From an uncultured Oscillospiraceae bacterium (GTDB taxonomy: Bacteria > Bacillota > Clostridia > Oscillospirales > Oscillospiraceae), in assembly GCA_947625355.1 (NCBI GenBank), contig CANQOA010000002.1:1-64000 (forward strand): DNA of 64,000 nt. The letters are read 5' to 3'. The position numbers were made by a program, and so were the translations under genes. Position 1 is the stretch's first letter. The number at the start of each line of letters is the position of its first letter. Below the pieces are notes generated by a model. That model was not told the origin of the DNA, ran no database searches, and worked only from the letters and a program-made list of their open reading frames with translations. This document shows positions 52,905 through 62,059 of this stretch, piece by piece.

Positions 52905-54038
52905 TCACTCCGCCGGCGCGGCGCTCCGGTAGCGCTGCACGGCATACTGGCCCTTTCCCCTGTCCTTGGACGCGTATGTCGCCTCGTCCACCTGCTTGAA
53001 CAGGCTCTTGAAGTCCGCCGGCTGGTTGGTCACCAGCACCGCCCCCACGCTGCACGAGACGCTGATGTTCCGCTCGCGCATGGCATAGACCCGCAGCGTA
53101 TCGCACAGCAGCCGGCACTTCTTCTCCAGCACCTCCACCTCCGTCAGCCCCGGAGACAGCACGATGAACTCGTCGCCGCCGAACCGGCCGATCACGTCCG
53201 TGACCTTGAACACGCTTCGCAGCACCTCGCTGGTGCACCGGAGGATATCGTCCCCCGCGTCGTGGCCGTAGGCGTCGTTGATATGCTTGAAATCGTCCAG
53301 GTCCAGAAACACCATGGAGCAGCTGACCCGGGGCGAGGTGTCCCGCAGATACTGCCGGATCCGATCCAGACAGCTGCGCTTGTTGAGCAGGCTGGTGAGC
53401 ATGGGGTCCCGGGTGCTGCGGATCATATAGTGCATGCGCATCTCATGGTCCTGGACCCGCAGGGAGAGGATCACCAGAGAGATGACGGTGGCCAGCAGCA
53501 GCCCCACCACCACGCAGAACAGGTCATACCGGCCCACGGCCCACTCCTTGACCAGGACCACCGCCAGCGCATAGGCGGCCCCAAAGGCCCACACGAGCCC
53601 CAGCTCCAGCCCTATGGGCAGGATGAAGCTCACCGACAGGGCGATGCACAGCATCGGCGTGAAGCAGCCGGGCATGGACGGATCCACCAACACGTCCAGG
53701 GCGATGCTGAACGAGAGCACCACCGCCTGGAACCCCACGCACAGCGCCATGGCGCCCTTTCGGTTCGCGGCGCTCTCCTTCCGGTAGACGTACACGCCGG
53801 CGCACAGGACCACCGCCACCGCCAAAAAGGCGATGTGCCACACGCTCACGCGCCAGTCCCGGATCATCGCCGAGCACATGATCAGGTACAGCACCAGCAT
53901 CCCCACCGTCACAAGGGTGAGCGTCTGCAGGATATGCAGATTGCTCTCCATGATCTCCTGATGGGATTCGTGGAAATATTTTTTTACCTTATCGCGCAGC
54001 TCCTGCAGCTTGCCCAGCCATGCATGGAACTTGCCCAT
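52905..54038 (-). CDS. Membrane-bound diguanylate cyclase (GGDEF)
   Basis: A 377-residue protein with about six N-terminal membrane helices (LVTVGMLVLYLIMCSAMI, VWHIAFLAVAVVLCAGVYVY, CVVVGLLLATVISLVILSL among them) and a C-terminal GGDEF domain (TRDPMLTSLLNKRS, DDFKHINDAYGHDAGDDIL, RFGGDEFIVL). The active-site motif is intact, so it should make cyclic di-GMP. The inhibitory I-site, normally RXXD, reads KVTD and may be weak. It lies next to an HPt and an HD-GYP protein that act in the same signalling. Confidence 0.9.
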   Translation of the reverse strand: MGKFHAWLGKLQELRDKVKKYFHESHQEIMESNLHILQTLTLVTVGMLVLYLIMCSAMIRDWRVSVWHIAFLAVAVVLCAGVYVYRKESAANRKGAMALCVGFQAVVLSFSIALDVLVDPSMPGCFTPMLCIALSVSFILPIGLELGLVWAFGAAYALAVVLVKEWAVGRYDLFCVVVGLLLATVISLVILSLRVQDHEMRMHYMIRSTRDPMLTSLLNKRSCLDRIRQYLRDTSPRVSCSMVFLDLDDFKHINDAYGHDAGDDILRCTSEVLRSVFKVTDVIGRFGGDEFIVLSPGLTEVEVLEKKCRLLCDTLRVYAMRERNISVSCSVGAVLVTNQPADFKSLFKQVDEATYASKDRGKGQYAVQRYRSAAPAE

Positions 54039-54096
54039 ATGTTCTCCCCCTCACACGAAGGCGCTCCCGGCCGCCGCCGGGACAGGACGGGATATC

Positions 54097-54450
54097 TTAC
54101 TGGCCGCTCACGGCCGCGACCACCCGCTCATACAGAGGGGTGATCTCATCCATCATGGCGAAAGCTTTTTCCCACTGGCCCGCCCGCATGGCCGCCAGCT
54201 GGCCGTTCACCAGCTCGAACAGCGCGGTCATGGACAGGTTGCCGCACACGCCCTTCAGGGTATGGGAGGCGGTGAGAGCGGCGTCGTTGTCTCCGGCGGC
54301 GATGGCCTCCACCAGCTTGGCGTAATTCTGATCCGCGGGGAATTTGCCCAGGAACTTGTCCAGCAGCTTCTCGTTGCCCATAAAGCGCTCCAGGGCGCTG
54401 TCCACGTCGATGCCGGCGTCGGCGAGCCGCTGTCTTTTTGCTGCGTCCAT
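54097..54450 (-). CDS. Histidine phosphotransfer (HPt) protein
   Basis: A 117-residue four-helix HPt domain with the phosphorylatable histidine in ASHTLKGVCGNLSM. It passes phosphate between receiver domains. Neighbours are an HD-GYP response regulator (leftward) and a hybrid kinase with two receivers (rightward, 1.3 kb away), so it is a natural link between them. Confidence 0.88.
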   Translation of the reverse strand: MDAAKRQRLADAGIDVDSALERFMGNEKLLDKFLGKFPADQNYAKLVEAIAAGDNDAALTASHTLKGVCGNLSMTALFELVNGQLAAMRAGQWEKAFAMMDEITPLYERVVAAVSGQ

Positions 54451-54497
54451 ATCATCAATACCTCCGTATCATATTTCCGCTTCGATGATGATCATTC

Positions 54498-55598
54498 TCA
54501 GTGCTCCCCCTCGGGGACGTCATACAGGTGGCAGAGCGTCTCCTCCGCCTGGAAGAAGCACTCCAGCAGCTTGGGATTGAAGATCCCGCACTGGCCCTCC
54601 CGGATCATGGTCAGCACCGTCTCCCGGGGGAAGGCGTTTTTGTACACCCTCTTGCAGCTGAGGGCGTCGTATACGTCCGCCAGGGACACGATCTGGGCCC
54701 AGGGAGAGATCTCGTCGCCCTTCAGCCCGTCCGGGTAACCCCGGCCGTCCCACCGCTCGTGGTGGTGCAGGGCGATGTCGTAGGCATAATGATAGAACCC
54801 GTTCTCCCGCAGCTGGGGGATCTTCTCCAGAAGGAGGGCTCCCTGGGTGGTGTGGCTCTTCATGATCTCGTATTCCTCCGCCGTCAGCCTGCCGGGCTTG
54901 TTGAGGATCTGGTCGGAGATGGCGATCTTGCCCACGTCGTGCATGATGGCGGCGATGGAGATGTTCTGAATCTCCTCCTCGCTCATGCCCTTGCCCAGCT
55001 CGGTGTTGCGCAGCAGGAACTCCGTGATGTCCCGGATGCGCTGGACATGCTCGCCGGTATCGCCGCCCCGGAACTCGATGGCGGTGGCCAGGGCCTCGAT
55101 CATGCCCTGGTTCAGCTCGATGATCTTCTGCGCGCGCTGGAGCAGCTCGATGTTCTGCTGCTCTACCCGGTGGCCCAGGCGCTTTCTGGCCCGGAACAGC
55201 TCCACCACCGAGTTGATCCGCCGCAGCACCACATAGGGCACCACCGGCTTGAGGATCACGTCCATCACGCCCAGGCGGTACGCCTCCTGCAGGGTGTCGC
55301 CGGTGGCCTCGGCGGTGATGAGGAACACGGGGATGTGCTCCTGCAGGCCGGCGGCGTTGAGATGGCGGAGCATCTCCAGCCCGTCCATTTCCGGCATGAT
55401 CACATCCAGCAGCACTGCACAGTATCTTCCCGGTTCCGCCGTGAGCTTTTCCAGCCCCTCCCGGCCGTTCTCCGCCTCTTCGATGGCATACTGATCGGAG
55501 AAGATATTGTCCAGGATCGCCCGGTTGAACTCATCGTCATCCACGATGAGGATGGTCTCGGCCTCGCTGCCCGTCATTTGCTGAATGATCGCGTCCAT
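54498..55598 (-). CDS. Response regulator with HD-GYP c-di-GMP phosphodiesterase domain
   Basis: A 366-residue protein. The receiver domain (ILIVDDDEFNRAIL, phospho-acceptor in VLLDVIMPEMDG, LKPVVPY) is followed by an HD-GYP domain (IMHDVGKIAISDQILNKPGRL, HHHERWDGRGYPDGL) with intact metal and GYP motifs, so it should degrade cyclic di-GMP when phosphorylated. Start MDAIIQQ has AGGAGG five bases before it. First of three leftward genes (HD-GYP, HPt, GGDEF). Confidence 0.93.
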   Translation of the reverse strand: MDAIIQQMTGSEAETILIVDDDEFNRAILDNIFSDQYAIEEAENGREGLEKLTAEPGRYCAVLLDVIMPEMDGLEMLRHLNAAGLQEHIPVFLITAEATGDTLQEAYRLGVMDVILKPVVPYVVLRRINSVVELFRARKRLGHRVEQQNIELLQRAQKIIELNQGMIEALATAIEFRGGDTGEHVQRIRDITEFLLRNTELGKGMSEEEIQNISIAAIMHDVGKIAISDQILNKPGRLTAEEYEIMKSHTTQGALLLEKIPQLRENGFYHYAYDIALHHHERWDGRGYPDGLKGDEISPWAQIVSLADVYDALSCKRVYKNAFPRETVLTMIREGQCGIFNPKLLECFFQAEETLCHLYDVPEGEH

Positions 55599-55643
55599 GA
55601 ATGCCTCCTGCGCGCAGACATACGCTTTGCATAATCTCTGCAA

Positions 55644-55672
55644 ATCTTATCACGCGTCCGGCCCGTTGTCAA
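55644..55672 (-). promoter_or_regulatory. Sigma-A promoter of the HD-GYP/HPt/GGDEF genes
   Basis: Perfect TTGACA and TAAGAT with a 17-bp spacer on the minus strand. Confidence 0.7.
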
Positions 55673-55700
55673 CGCCGCCGCCGAAATCTGCCCCGCGCTC

Positions 55701-55729
55701 TTGACGGAAAACCCCAAACATGGTACCAT
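55701..55729 (+). promoter_or_regulatory. Sigma-A promoter of the hybrid histidine kinase
   Basis: TTGACG and TACCAT with a 17-bp spacer, back to back with the HD-GYP promoter. Confidence 0.6.
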
Positions 55730-55802
55730 CGACAGGGATACATAGTTCTAATTTTTAAGGGCCGCCCCGGGCGGTCTCATCTTACACGACAGGGGGCAGG
55801 AC

Positions 55803-58376
55803 ATGTCCGCCGCCATGAAAAAGAAGCTTGCCGAAAAAAAGAATATCCTCGCCACCATCCTGACGATCTTCCTGATCCTGGGACTCTATCTGACCGCCTA
55901 CGTGCAGGCCGCCGCCTCCATCCGGGACCGGTGCATCGCCCGCATGGAGGAGGGCGTGAACGTGGTGGTGGACGAGATCGCCCAGAAGTTCGCCCGGGAC
56001 AGCCGCATCCTCAACGCCACCGCCGACATCCTGGGGACCGCCGACGAGATCACCGACGAGTCCGTCCGGGAGCTCATGAGCACGGTCGCCCCTCTGGCGG
56101 AGACCATGCAGTTTTTCGTGCTGATGCCCGACGACTCCATCGTCAGCACCACCGGCATCTCCGAAAGCGACAGTGACCTCTCCTTTGCCCGGGAGGCGCC
56201 TCTGGGCGAGCATATCTCCGACCGGATGCACAGCATCGGCTCCGACTCCTATGTGCTGCGCCACTTCGTGCCCATCCAGCGGGACGGCGAGACGGTGGCT
56301 CTGCTGTACGGCGTCACGGATCTGCGCACCCTGCCGAACAGGCTGAACATCCGCAACATCTATAACGCCTCCGCCAGCGTCTACATCATCGACACCCGAA
56401 ACGGCGATTTCATCCTGGACACCTACCACGACGAGCTGGGCAACATCAACCAGTACACCATCGAGGCCGATCCCTCCCGCGAGACCAAAGAGGGGGTGTC
56501 CTGGGAGGAGTATACCGACGACATCCTGAACATGGGCACGGGACTGGTGGTGTTCCGCACCGACAGCACCGACGGCTGGGAGTACATGTACTACGGCCCC
56601 GCCGGTCTGAACGGCTGGTCCATCATCGTGTCCGTGCCGGAGAAGGAGGCCTTCGTCAGCCTCTACGCCGTGCAGCGGATCTTCCTGTTCACCGGCACGC
56701 TGATGGTGATCGTGCTGGTGCTGTACTATTTCTGGTCCCGCCACGCCGCCCAGGCCCACACGCGGGGAGTGGTGGAAAAGGCCGTGCTGGAGGAAAAGCT
56801 GCAAAAGGCCGAGGCGGCCGAGCGGGCCAAGACCATGTTCCTGAGCAACATGAGTCACGACATCCGCACCCCCATGAACGCCATCATCGGCTTCACCACC
56901 CTGGCCGAGACCAACATCGACAACAAGGACCGGGTCCAGGATTACCTGAGCAAGATCATGAGCTCGTCCAACCACCTGCTCAGCCTGATCAACGACATCC
57001 TGGACATGAGCCGCATCGAGTCCGGCCGGCTGAACATCGAGGAAAAGCCCTGCAGCATCTCCGACATCTTCAAGGACATGCGCAACATCCTGCTCACCCA
57101 GATGCAGTCCAAGCAGCTGAACTTCTTCATGGACACCATCGGCGTCATCGACGAGGACATCTACTGCGACAAGCTGCACCTGAACCAGGTGCTTTTGAAC
57201 CTTCTCTCCAACGCCATCAAGTTCACCCCCGCAGGCGGCTCCGTGGCCCTGTCCATCGAGCAGAAGCCCAGCGCCCCCAAGGGCTACGGCGCCTATGAGA
57301 TCCGGGTGAAGGACACCGGCATCGGCATGAGCCCGGAGTTCGCCGCGCATGTGTTCGAGCCCTTCGAGCGGGAAAAGACCAGCACTGTCAGCGGCATCCA
57401 GGGCACCGGTCTGGGCATGGCCATCACCAAGAACATCGTGGACACCATGGGCGGCACCATCCGCGTGGAGACCGAGCAGGGCCGCGGCACCGAGTACATC
57501 GTGGATCTGGAGTTCCGGCTCCAGACCGAGACGAAGCCGGTGGAGACCATCCGGGAGCTGGCGGGACTGCGGTCCCTGGTGGTGGACGACAACTTCTCCA
57601 CCTGCGACAGCGTCAGCAAGATGCTCATCCAGATCGGCATGCGGGCCGAGTGGACCCTCCGGGGCCAGGAGGCCGTGCTCCACGCCCAGCACGCCGCGGA
57701 GCTGGGCGACCCCTTCTACGCCTACATCATCGACTGGGCCCTGCCGGACCTGAACGGCATCGAGGTGGCCCGCCAGATCCGGGCCATCGCCGGGGAGAAC
57801 GTGCCCATCATCGTGCTCACCGCCTATGACTGGAGCCTGATCGAGGACGATGCCCGCAAGGCGGGCGTCACCGCCTTCTGCAACAAGCCCATCTTCCTGT
57901 CCGAGCTGCGGGACACCCTGGTCTCCGCGCTGGACAGGACCGCGCCTCCGGAGGCGGCCGCCTCCGTGCTGCCGCCCACCGGCGAGGAGCTCAAGGGCAA
58001 GCGGCTGCTGCTGGTGGAGGACAACGAGCTCAACCGGGAGATCGCCCAGGAGCTGCTGGAGGAGAGCGGCCTTTTGGTGGAGACCGCCGAGGACGGCACC
58101 GTGGGCGTGGAGAAGGTGAAAGCCTCCCAGCCCGGCTATTACGACCTGATCCTCATGGACGTGCAGATGCCCGTCATGAACGGCTACGACGCCACGCGGG
58201 CCATCCGGGCCCTGGAGGACCCGGCTCTGGCCAATATCCCCATCCTGGCCATGACCGCCAACGCCTTCGAGGAGGACCGGCAGGCCGCCATCGACGCGGG
58301 CATGAACGGCCACCTGGCCAAGCCCATCAACATCGCCAAGCTCATCGAGACCCTGCGGGAGCTTCTGAGCAAATGA
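55803..58376 (+). CDS. Hybrid sensor histidine kinase with two receiver domains
   Basis: An 857-residue membrane kinase. Helix 1 (about residues 17-37, ILATILTIFLILGLYLTAYV) and helix 2 (about 295-315) enclose a sensor domain of roughly 255 residues resembling dCache. Then DHp with H-box LSNMSHDIRTPMNAI, an ATPase domain (NLLSNAIKFTPAGG, DTGIGMSPEF, GTGLGMAITK), receiver 1 (LVVDDNFSTC, phospho-acceptor in YIIDWALPDLNG) and receiver 2 (LLLVEDNELNREIA, ILMDVQMPVMNG). Divergent from the HD-GYP regulator and likely its partner via the HPt protein. Confidence 0.93.
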   Translation: MSAAMKKKLAEKKNILATILTIFLILGLYLTAYVQAAASIRDRCIARMEEGVNVVVDEIAQKFARDSRILNATADILGTADEITDESVRELMSTVAPLAETMQFFVLMPDDSIVSTTGISESDSDLSFAREAPLGEHISDRMHSIGSDSYVLRHFVPIQRDGETVALLYGVTDLRTLPNRLNIRNIYNASASVYIIDTRNGDFILDTYHDELGNINQYTIEADPSRETKEGVSWEEYTDDILNMGTGLVVFRTDSTDGWEYMYYGPAGLNGWSIIVSVPEKEAFVSLYAVQRIFLFTGTLMVIVLVLYYFWSRHAAQAHTRGVVEKAVLEEKLQKAEAAERAKTMFLSNMSHDIRTPMNAIIGFTTLAETNIDNKDRVQDYLSKIMSSSNHLLSLINDILDMSRIESGRLNIEEKPCSISDIFKDMRNILLTQMQSKQLNFFMDTIGVIDEDIYCDKLHLNQVLLNLLSNAIKFTPAGGSVALSIEQKPSAPKGYGAYEIRVKDTGIGMSPEFAAHVFEPFEREKTSTVSGIQGTGLGMAITKNIVDTMGGTIRVETEQGRGTEYIVDLEFRLQTETKPVETIRELAGLRSLVVDDNFSTCDSVSKMLIQIGMRAEWTLRGQEAVLHAQHAAELGDPFYAYIIDWALPDLNGIEVARQIRAIAGENVPIIVLTAYDWSLIEDDARKAGVTAFCNKPIFLSELRDTLVSALDRTAPPEAAASVLPPTGEELKGKRLLLVEDNELNREIAQELLEESGLLVETAEDGTVGVEKVKASQPGYYDLILMDVQMPVMNGYDATRAIRALEDPALANIPILAMTANAFEEDRQAAIDAGMNGHLAKPINIAKLIETLRELLSK

Positions 58377-58411
58377 GCGCGGACAGCGCTGTCACATAAG
58401 GAGACTTTGAA

Positions 58412-59086
58412 ATGTACACCATCGAGACCCATCTGCACACCACCCACACCAGCAAATGCGGCTGGCTGGAGGCCCCCGTCCTGGCCGAGGCTTACAAGGC
58501 CGCCGGCTATGACGCCATCGCCGTCACCGACCACTACAACCGCACCACCTTTGAATACCTCCAGGTGGACCTGCGCTCCGGCGTCGATAAGGTAGCGGCG
58601 TTCCTCACCGGCTACCGCCGCATGGTGGAAGAGGGCCGAAAGCTCGGCCTGACCATCTACAAGGGCGCGGAGCTGCGTTTCGATGAGTGCGACAACGACT
58701 ATCTGCTCTACAACTGGCCGGACGAGCTGCTGGCGGACCCGGAGAGCATCTTCCGCATGGGCATCGCCGCCTTCGCCCCCCTGGCAAGGGAGGCCGGGGC
58801 GCTGCTGATCCAGGCCCACCCCTTCCGCAAGGGCTGCACGCCGGCCATCCCCTGCTATCTGGACGGCATCGAGGTGGTGAACCTCAACCCCCGCCACGAG
58901 AACCGCAACGATCGGGCGGTGGAATTCGCCGACCAGTTCCACATCGCCATCCGCACCAGCGGCTCGGACTGCCATCGGACCGAGGACATCGCCCGGGGCG
59001 GCATCCGCTCCGAGACCCTGCCCGCCGACGAAGCCGCCTATGTGGCCCTGATGCGCTCCGGCGGCTTCACCCTCATCGGGGCGTAA
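58412..59086 (+). CDS. PHP-domain metal-dependent phosphoesterase
   Basis: A 224-residue single PHP domain with metal ligands in ETHLHTTHTSKCG, ITDHYN-like AVTDHYNR, AHPFRKG and a late SDCHRTED. Such proteins include histidinol phosphatases and nucleotide or oligonucleotide phosphatases; this one's substrate is unknown. It follows the hybrid kinase by 35 bases with AAGGAG before its ATG and a terminator after it. Confidence 0.85.
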   Translation: MYTIETHLHTTHTSKCGWLEAPVLAEAYKAAGYDAIAVTDHYNRTTFEYLQVDLRSGVDKVAAFLTGYRRMVEEGRKLGLTIYKGAELRFDECDNDYLLYNWPDELLADPESIFRMGIAAFAPLAREAGALLIQAHPFRKGCTPAIPCYLDGIEVVNLNPRHENRNDRAVEFADQFHIAIRTSGSDCHRTEDIARGGIRSETLPADEAAYVALMRSGGFTLIGA

Positions 59087-59101
59087 GACCGCATATGACC
59101 G

Positions 59102-59135
59102 GGACCGGGGAGCCAAACGCTCCCCGGTCCTTTTT
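59102..59135 (+). terminator. Terminator after the PHP gene
   Basis: An 11-bp GGACCGGGGAG stem with a seven-base loop followed by TTTTT. Confidence 0.85.
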
Positions 59136-59138
59136 GGA

Positions 59139-60179
59139 TCATTCAAAAGACTCGCTCTTCAGTTTTTCCCATGCCTCATTCCCCTGCATATAATCAAAGG
59201 TCTCATCGTCAAGGGACTTCAAAAGCTCCCGCTTCAAGCCGGCGGAAAGATCGGGATCGACCGTTTTCAGGGTCATATGCCGATACAGCTTTGATCTTGC
59301 GAAAGCACCGATCGTTCCGATGCTGTCCAATATCTCCCCCATGAGCCGCGCCGTCCAGGCGGCGTTCTTTTCCCAGACCGCGACATGCAGCCCATAACAG
59401 ACCTCATCATATCTGCCCATCTCAAACGCGGACGCGGCGGCGGACGAGACCTCGACCAGCTTTCTGGCCATAGCATGGTCGCCATCCTCCATATAGAGGA
59501 TGCGCAGATCGTTCAACGTCATTTGTATGTGCTGATACCCGGTGAAGAGCAATTCCTCACAGGCGCGGTAGGCCTCCGGCCGTTTTCCGGTCTTGCTGTT
59601 TATGAGCGCCTGCTTCCGCTTGCGCTCCGGGTCTGCCAACGAGAAGTATCCCAAATACTGCCCCGCTTTTTCATAGTCGTTTTTCCGGACGAACATGTGG
59701 AACAGGCTATCTGCCGCCTGCGCCCGGACCTGTTCATCCTCTGCGCGCAGGCACCGCTCGTACCATCCGCATATCACGCTTTCATAGCCGTCTTTGTCCG
59801 GAAGCCGGGCCGTCATCCGTTTCGCATCCAGCATGACCGCCGCCTGCCAGATCAGTTTTTCGCAGTTGGGGTATTCCTCGATCTTTTCCTTCGCGGAGAG
59901 GAAACCCTCGTGGAAGTCTTTGCTCTCCAGATCCCTTTGGAGCCCGGACAGATATTGGCTGATCTCTTCGTCTGTGAGATCCTCCTTGAAGGACAGAAGC
60001 TCGTCTGTGGTGATGCCCAGCAGCCGCGCGATCGGGGCGAGCAGCGCCACGTCCGGCAGCGTGCCGCCTCTTTCCCATTTGTTCACGGCGGGCGCGGTCA
60101 CGCCGAGACTGGCGGCCATCTCCTCCTGGGTCAGCCCCTTGTTCTTTCTGTATTTTTTGATGACATCTCCGATCGTCAT
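59139..60179 (-). CDS. XRE family regulator with helical C-terminal domain
   Basis: A 346-residue protein with an XRE helix-turn-helix at residues 1-62 (VIKKYRKNKGLTQEEMAASLGV, VNKWERGGTLPDVALLAPIARLL) followed by about 280 mostly helical residues without a recognised fold, perhaps TPR-like. GC content is a little lower than its surroundings. Direct repeats GTATATC-AA-GTATATC lie about 40 bases upstream of its start (60217-60232) and may be its operator. Target genes unknown. Confidence 0.8.
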   Translation of the reverse strand: MTIGDVIKKYRKNKGLTQEEMAASLGVTAPAVNKWERGGTLPDVALLAPIARLLGITTDELLSFKEDLTDEEISQYLSGLQRDLESKDFHEGFLSAKEKIEEYPNCEKLIWQAAVMLDAKRMTARLPDKDGYESVICGWYERCLRAEDEQVRAQAADSLFHMFVRKNDYEKAGQYLGYFSLADPERKRKQALINSKTGKRPEAYRACEELLFTGYQHIQMTLNDLRILYMEDGDHAMARKLVEVSSAAASAFEMGRYDEVCYGLHVAVWEKNAAWTARLMGEILDSIGTIGAFARSKLYRHMTLKTVDPDLSAGLKRELLKSLDDETFDYMQGNEAWEKLKSESFE

Positions 60180-60303
60180 GTTCAGCGCTCTCCTTCACAG
60201 CTTCCGGATCGATCCTGTATATCAAGTATATCCGACCGAGCCGGAGAAGTCTATTGAAAGCGCGTTAAAGAACAGGACTCATTTTTTCCTGTCGTTTAAT
60301 TTT

Positions 60304-60338
60304 AAAAAGATAAGCGGGAGCTGATCGCTCCCGCTTAT
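60304..60338 (-). terminator. Terminator after the PfkB kinase operon
   Basis: Perfect 11-bp stem ATAAGCGGGAG followed on the minus strand by TCTTTTTAAAA; it ends the leftward HAD-PGM-MgtC-PfkB run. Confidence 0.7.
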
Positions 60339-60413
60339 CCGCCATCCTCCGATCTGTTGTTCTTCTCCCGCAACGAGCGGCGGCCGCCTCTGACGGGGCG
60401 GCCGCTGTCAGCG

Positions 60414-61295
60414 TTACTGATAAAACTCCCGGATGTACGCCTCCACATCGGCGCGGGTGCCCTGGAAGGGACCGGGGGTCTCCATCTTGAGGGAGACGCA
60501 GGCGGTGGCGTACTGCAGCGCCGTGGGCACGTCCGCGCCCGTCATGCGCATGGCGAGATAGGACCCGAAGGTGGTGTCCCCCCGCCCGGTGCGGCCGGAG
60601 AGGTTCCGGGCCTTGATGGGGCAGGTATAGGTCCCGTGGCCGTCAAAGACCAGGATCTCCGTGTTGTGGGACACCATGACCTCCTTGGCGCCCCAGGCGT
60701 AGAGCTGCTTTGCCGCCGCAGCCCGGTCGGTGAGGCCGGTGAGGATCTCCGCCTCGGCGGCGTCGGTCTTGAAAAAGTCCATATAGGGCAGGTATCTCAT
60801 CTTGTCCGCCCAGTCATGGAACCGCAGTTCCCCGCCCTCGTTGTGGCGCAGAAAGCCCTGGGCGTCGGCGGACACCATCCCCCGGCCGTGCAGCCCCTCG
60901 ATGAGGCTGTTGGGGAAGTCACCGTACAAAAGCCCCGCCAGGTGATACAGCCGGCAGGACACCTCCGGCACCTGGTCCAGCGTCACCGGGTCGGACTGGG
61001 CCTGGCAGCCGCAGTGGCGGCGCTCCCGGTCGGCGGTGAAGTACACGTTGCTCATCAGCGTGGTCACCGGCGAGGGCAGCAGCGCCGCGTCCTCCCCGTA
61101 GCGGCGGAACATCGCCACGATGTCCTCGTCCGCCGGGGACGCCTTCACCGCCGAGAACACCTTCGCGCCGGCGGCCCGGGCGGCGGGGGTGCAGTAGGTG
61201 ACGGCGCCGCCCACGATCAGCTCCTCCCGGCCCGTATAGTCGGTATTCCGGTCCCGCGTGGCGGGGCCGACGATCATCAGATCATATGGTCTCAT
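60414..61295 (-). CDS. PfkB family carbohydrate kinase
   Basis: A 293-residue ribokinase-like enzyme. It begins DLMIVGPATRD, has GGAVTYCTPAARAAGA in place of the usual GG..AN sugar site and a signature SGRTGRGDTTFGSYL in which the aspartate is the base. The sugar is not identifiable. It is 22 bases downstream of mgtC-like and in the same transcript as a permuted phosphoglycerate mutase. Confidence 0.82.
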   Translation of the reverse strand: MRPYDLMIVGPATRDRNTDYTGREELIVGGAVTYCTPAARAAGAKVFSAVKASPADEDIVAMFRRYGEDAALLPSPVTTLMSNVYFTADRERRHCGCQAQSDPVTLDQVPEVSCRLYHLAGLLYGDFPNSLIEGLHGRGMVSADAQGFLRHNEGGELRFHDWADKMRYLPYMDFFKTDAAEAEILTGLTDRAAAAKQLYAWGAKEVMVSHNTEILVFDGHGTYTCPIKARNLSGRTGRGDTTFGSYLAMRMTGADVPTALQYATACVSLKMETPGPFQGTRADVEAYIREFYQ

Positions 61296-61317
61296 CGTTG
61301 CTCCTTTTCCACAGCTG

Positions 61318-62046
61318 TTATATCCTGCTGCGGCTCAGCTCCATTTTCTGGGTGCTCTCGTCGTTCTCCAGGGCGGCCACGAACATATCCAGCCGCTCCT
61401 TGGCCCGGCGGCCGGAGAAGTCGGCCTTGAAGATGACGGTCACCTCGCCCTCCTTCCCCTCCACCTGGATGTGGGTGATCTTGGCGGAGAAATCCTCCGC
61501 CAGGCGGTTCACCTGCTCCAGCGTGTCGGTCAGGTCCGTGCAGTGCACGGTGAACTGGTACAGCTCATAGTGGTTGCGCATCATCTTCTCCTGCAGCCCC
61601 TCGAACACCACCAGCGTGATCATCATGAAGGCCGCGCCGATGAGCGCCACGCTGTAGTAGCCGCCGCCCACGGCGATGCCCATGCAGGCCGTGGCCCAGA
61701 TGCTGGCCGCGGTGGTCAGGCCCTTGATGCTGACGCCCTCTTTCATGATGGTGCCGGCGCCCAAAAAGCCCATGCCGGTGATGACCTGGGCGCTGAGCCG
61801 GGCCGGGTCCGGGGTGGCCCCATAGGCCCGGTACTGAGCGAAGATCATCTGGCTGGTGGTCATCACGGCGCAGGCGCCGATGGCCACCAGCATGTGGGTG
61901 CGCATGCCGGCGGGCCGATGGGTATACTCCCGCTCGGTGCCCACCACCGCGCCGATGAGCATGGCGCAGCCCAGACGCAGCAGCACCACCCAGGGCGACA
62001 GCGCCAGGGGGGACAGATCTATGGTAACGTCAGTAGCAGTCGGCAT
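61318..62046 (-). CDS. MgtC/SapB family membrane protein
   Basis: A 242-residue protein with about five helices in the first 140 residues (RLGCAMLIGAVVGTERE, GMRTHMLVAIGACAVM, ITGMGFLGAGTIMKEG, TTAASIWATACMGIAVGGGYY) and an ACT-like cytoplasmic C-terminus. These are the conserved MgtC segments. MgtC proteins modulate ATP synthase and magnesium or phosphate homeostasis. It lies 13 bases after the phosphoglycerate mutase gene. Confidence 0.92.
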   Translation of the reverse strand: MPTATDVTIDLSPLALSPWVVLLRLGCAMLIGAVVGTEREYTHRPAGMRTHMLVAIGACAVMTTSQMIFAQYRAYGATPDPARLSAQVITGMGFLGAGTIMKEGVSIKGLTTAASIWATACMGIAVGGGYYSVALIGAAFMMITLVVFEGLQEKMMRNHYELYQFTVHCTDLTDTLEQVNRLAEDFSAKITHIQVEGKEGEVTVIFKADFSGRRAKERLDMFVAALENDESTQKMELSRSRI

Positions 62047-62059
62047 AAGCGACCTCTCT

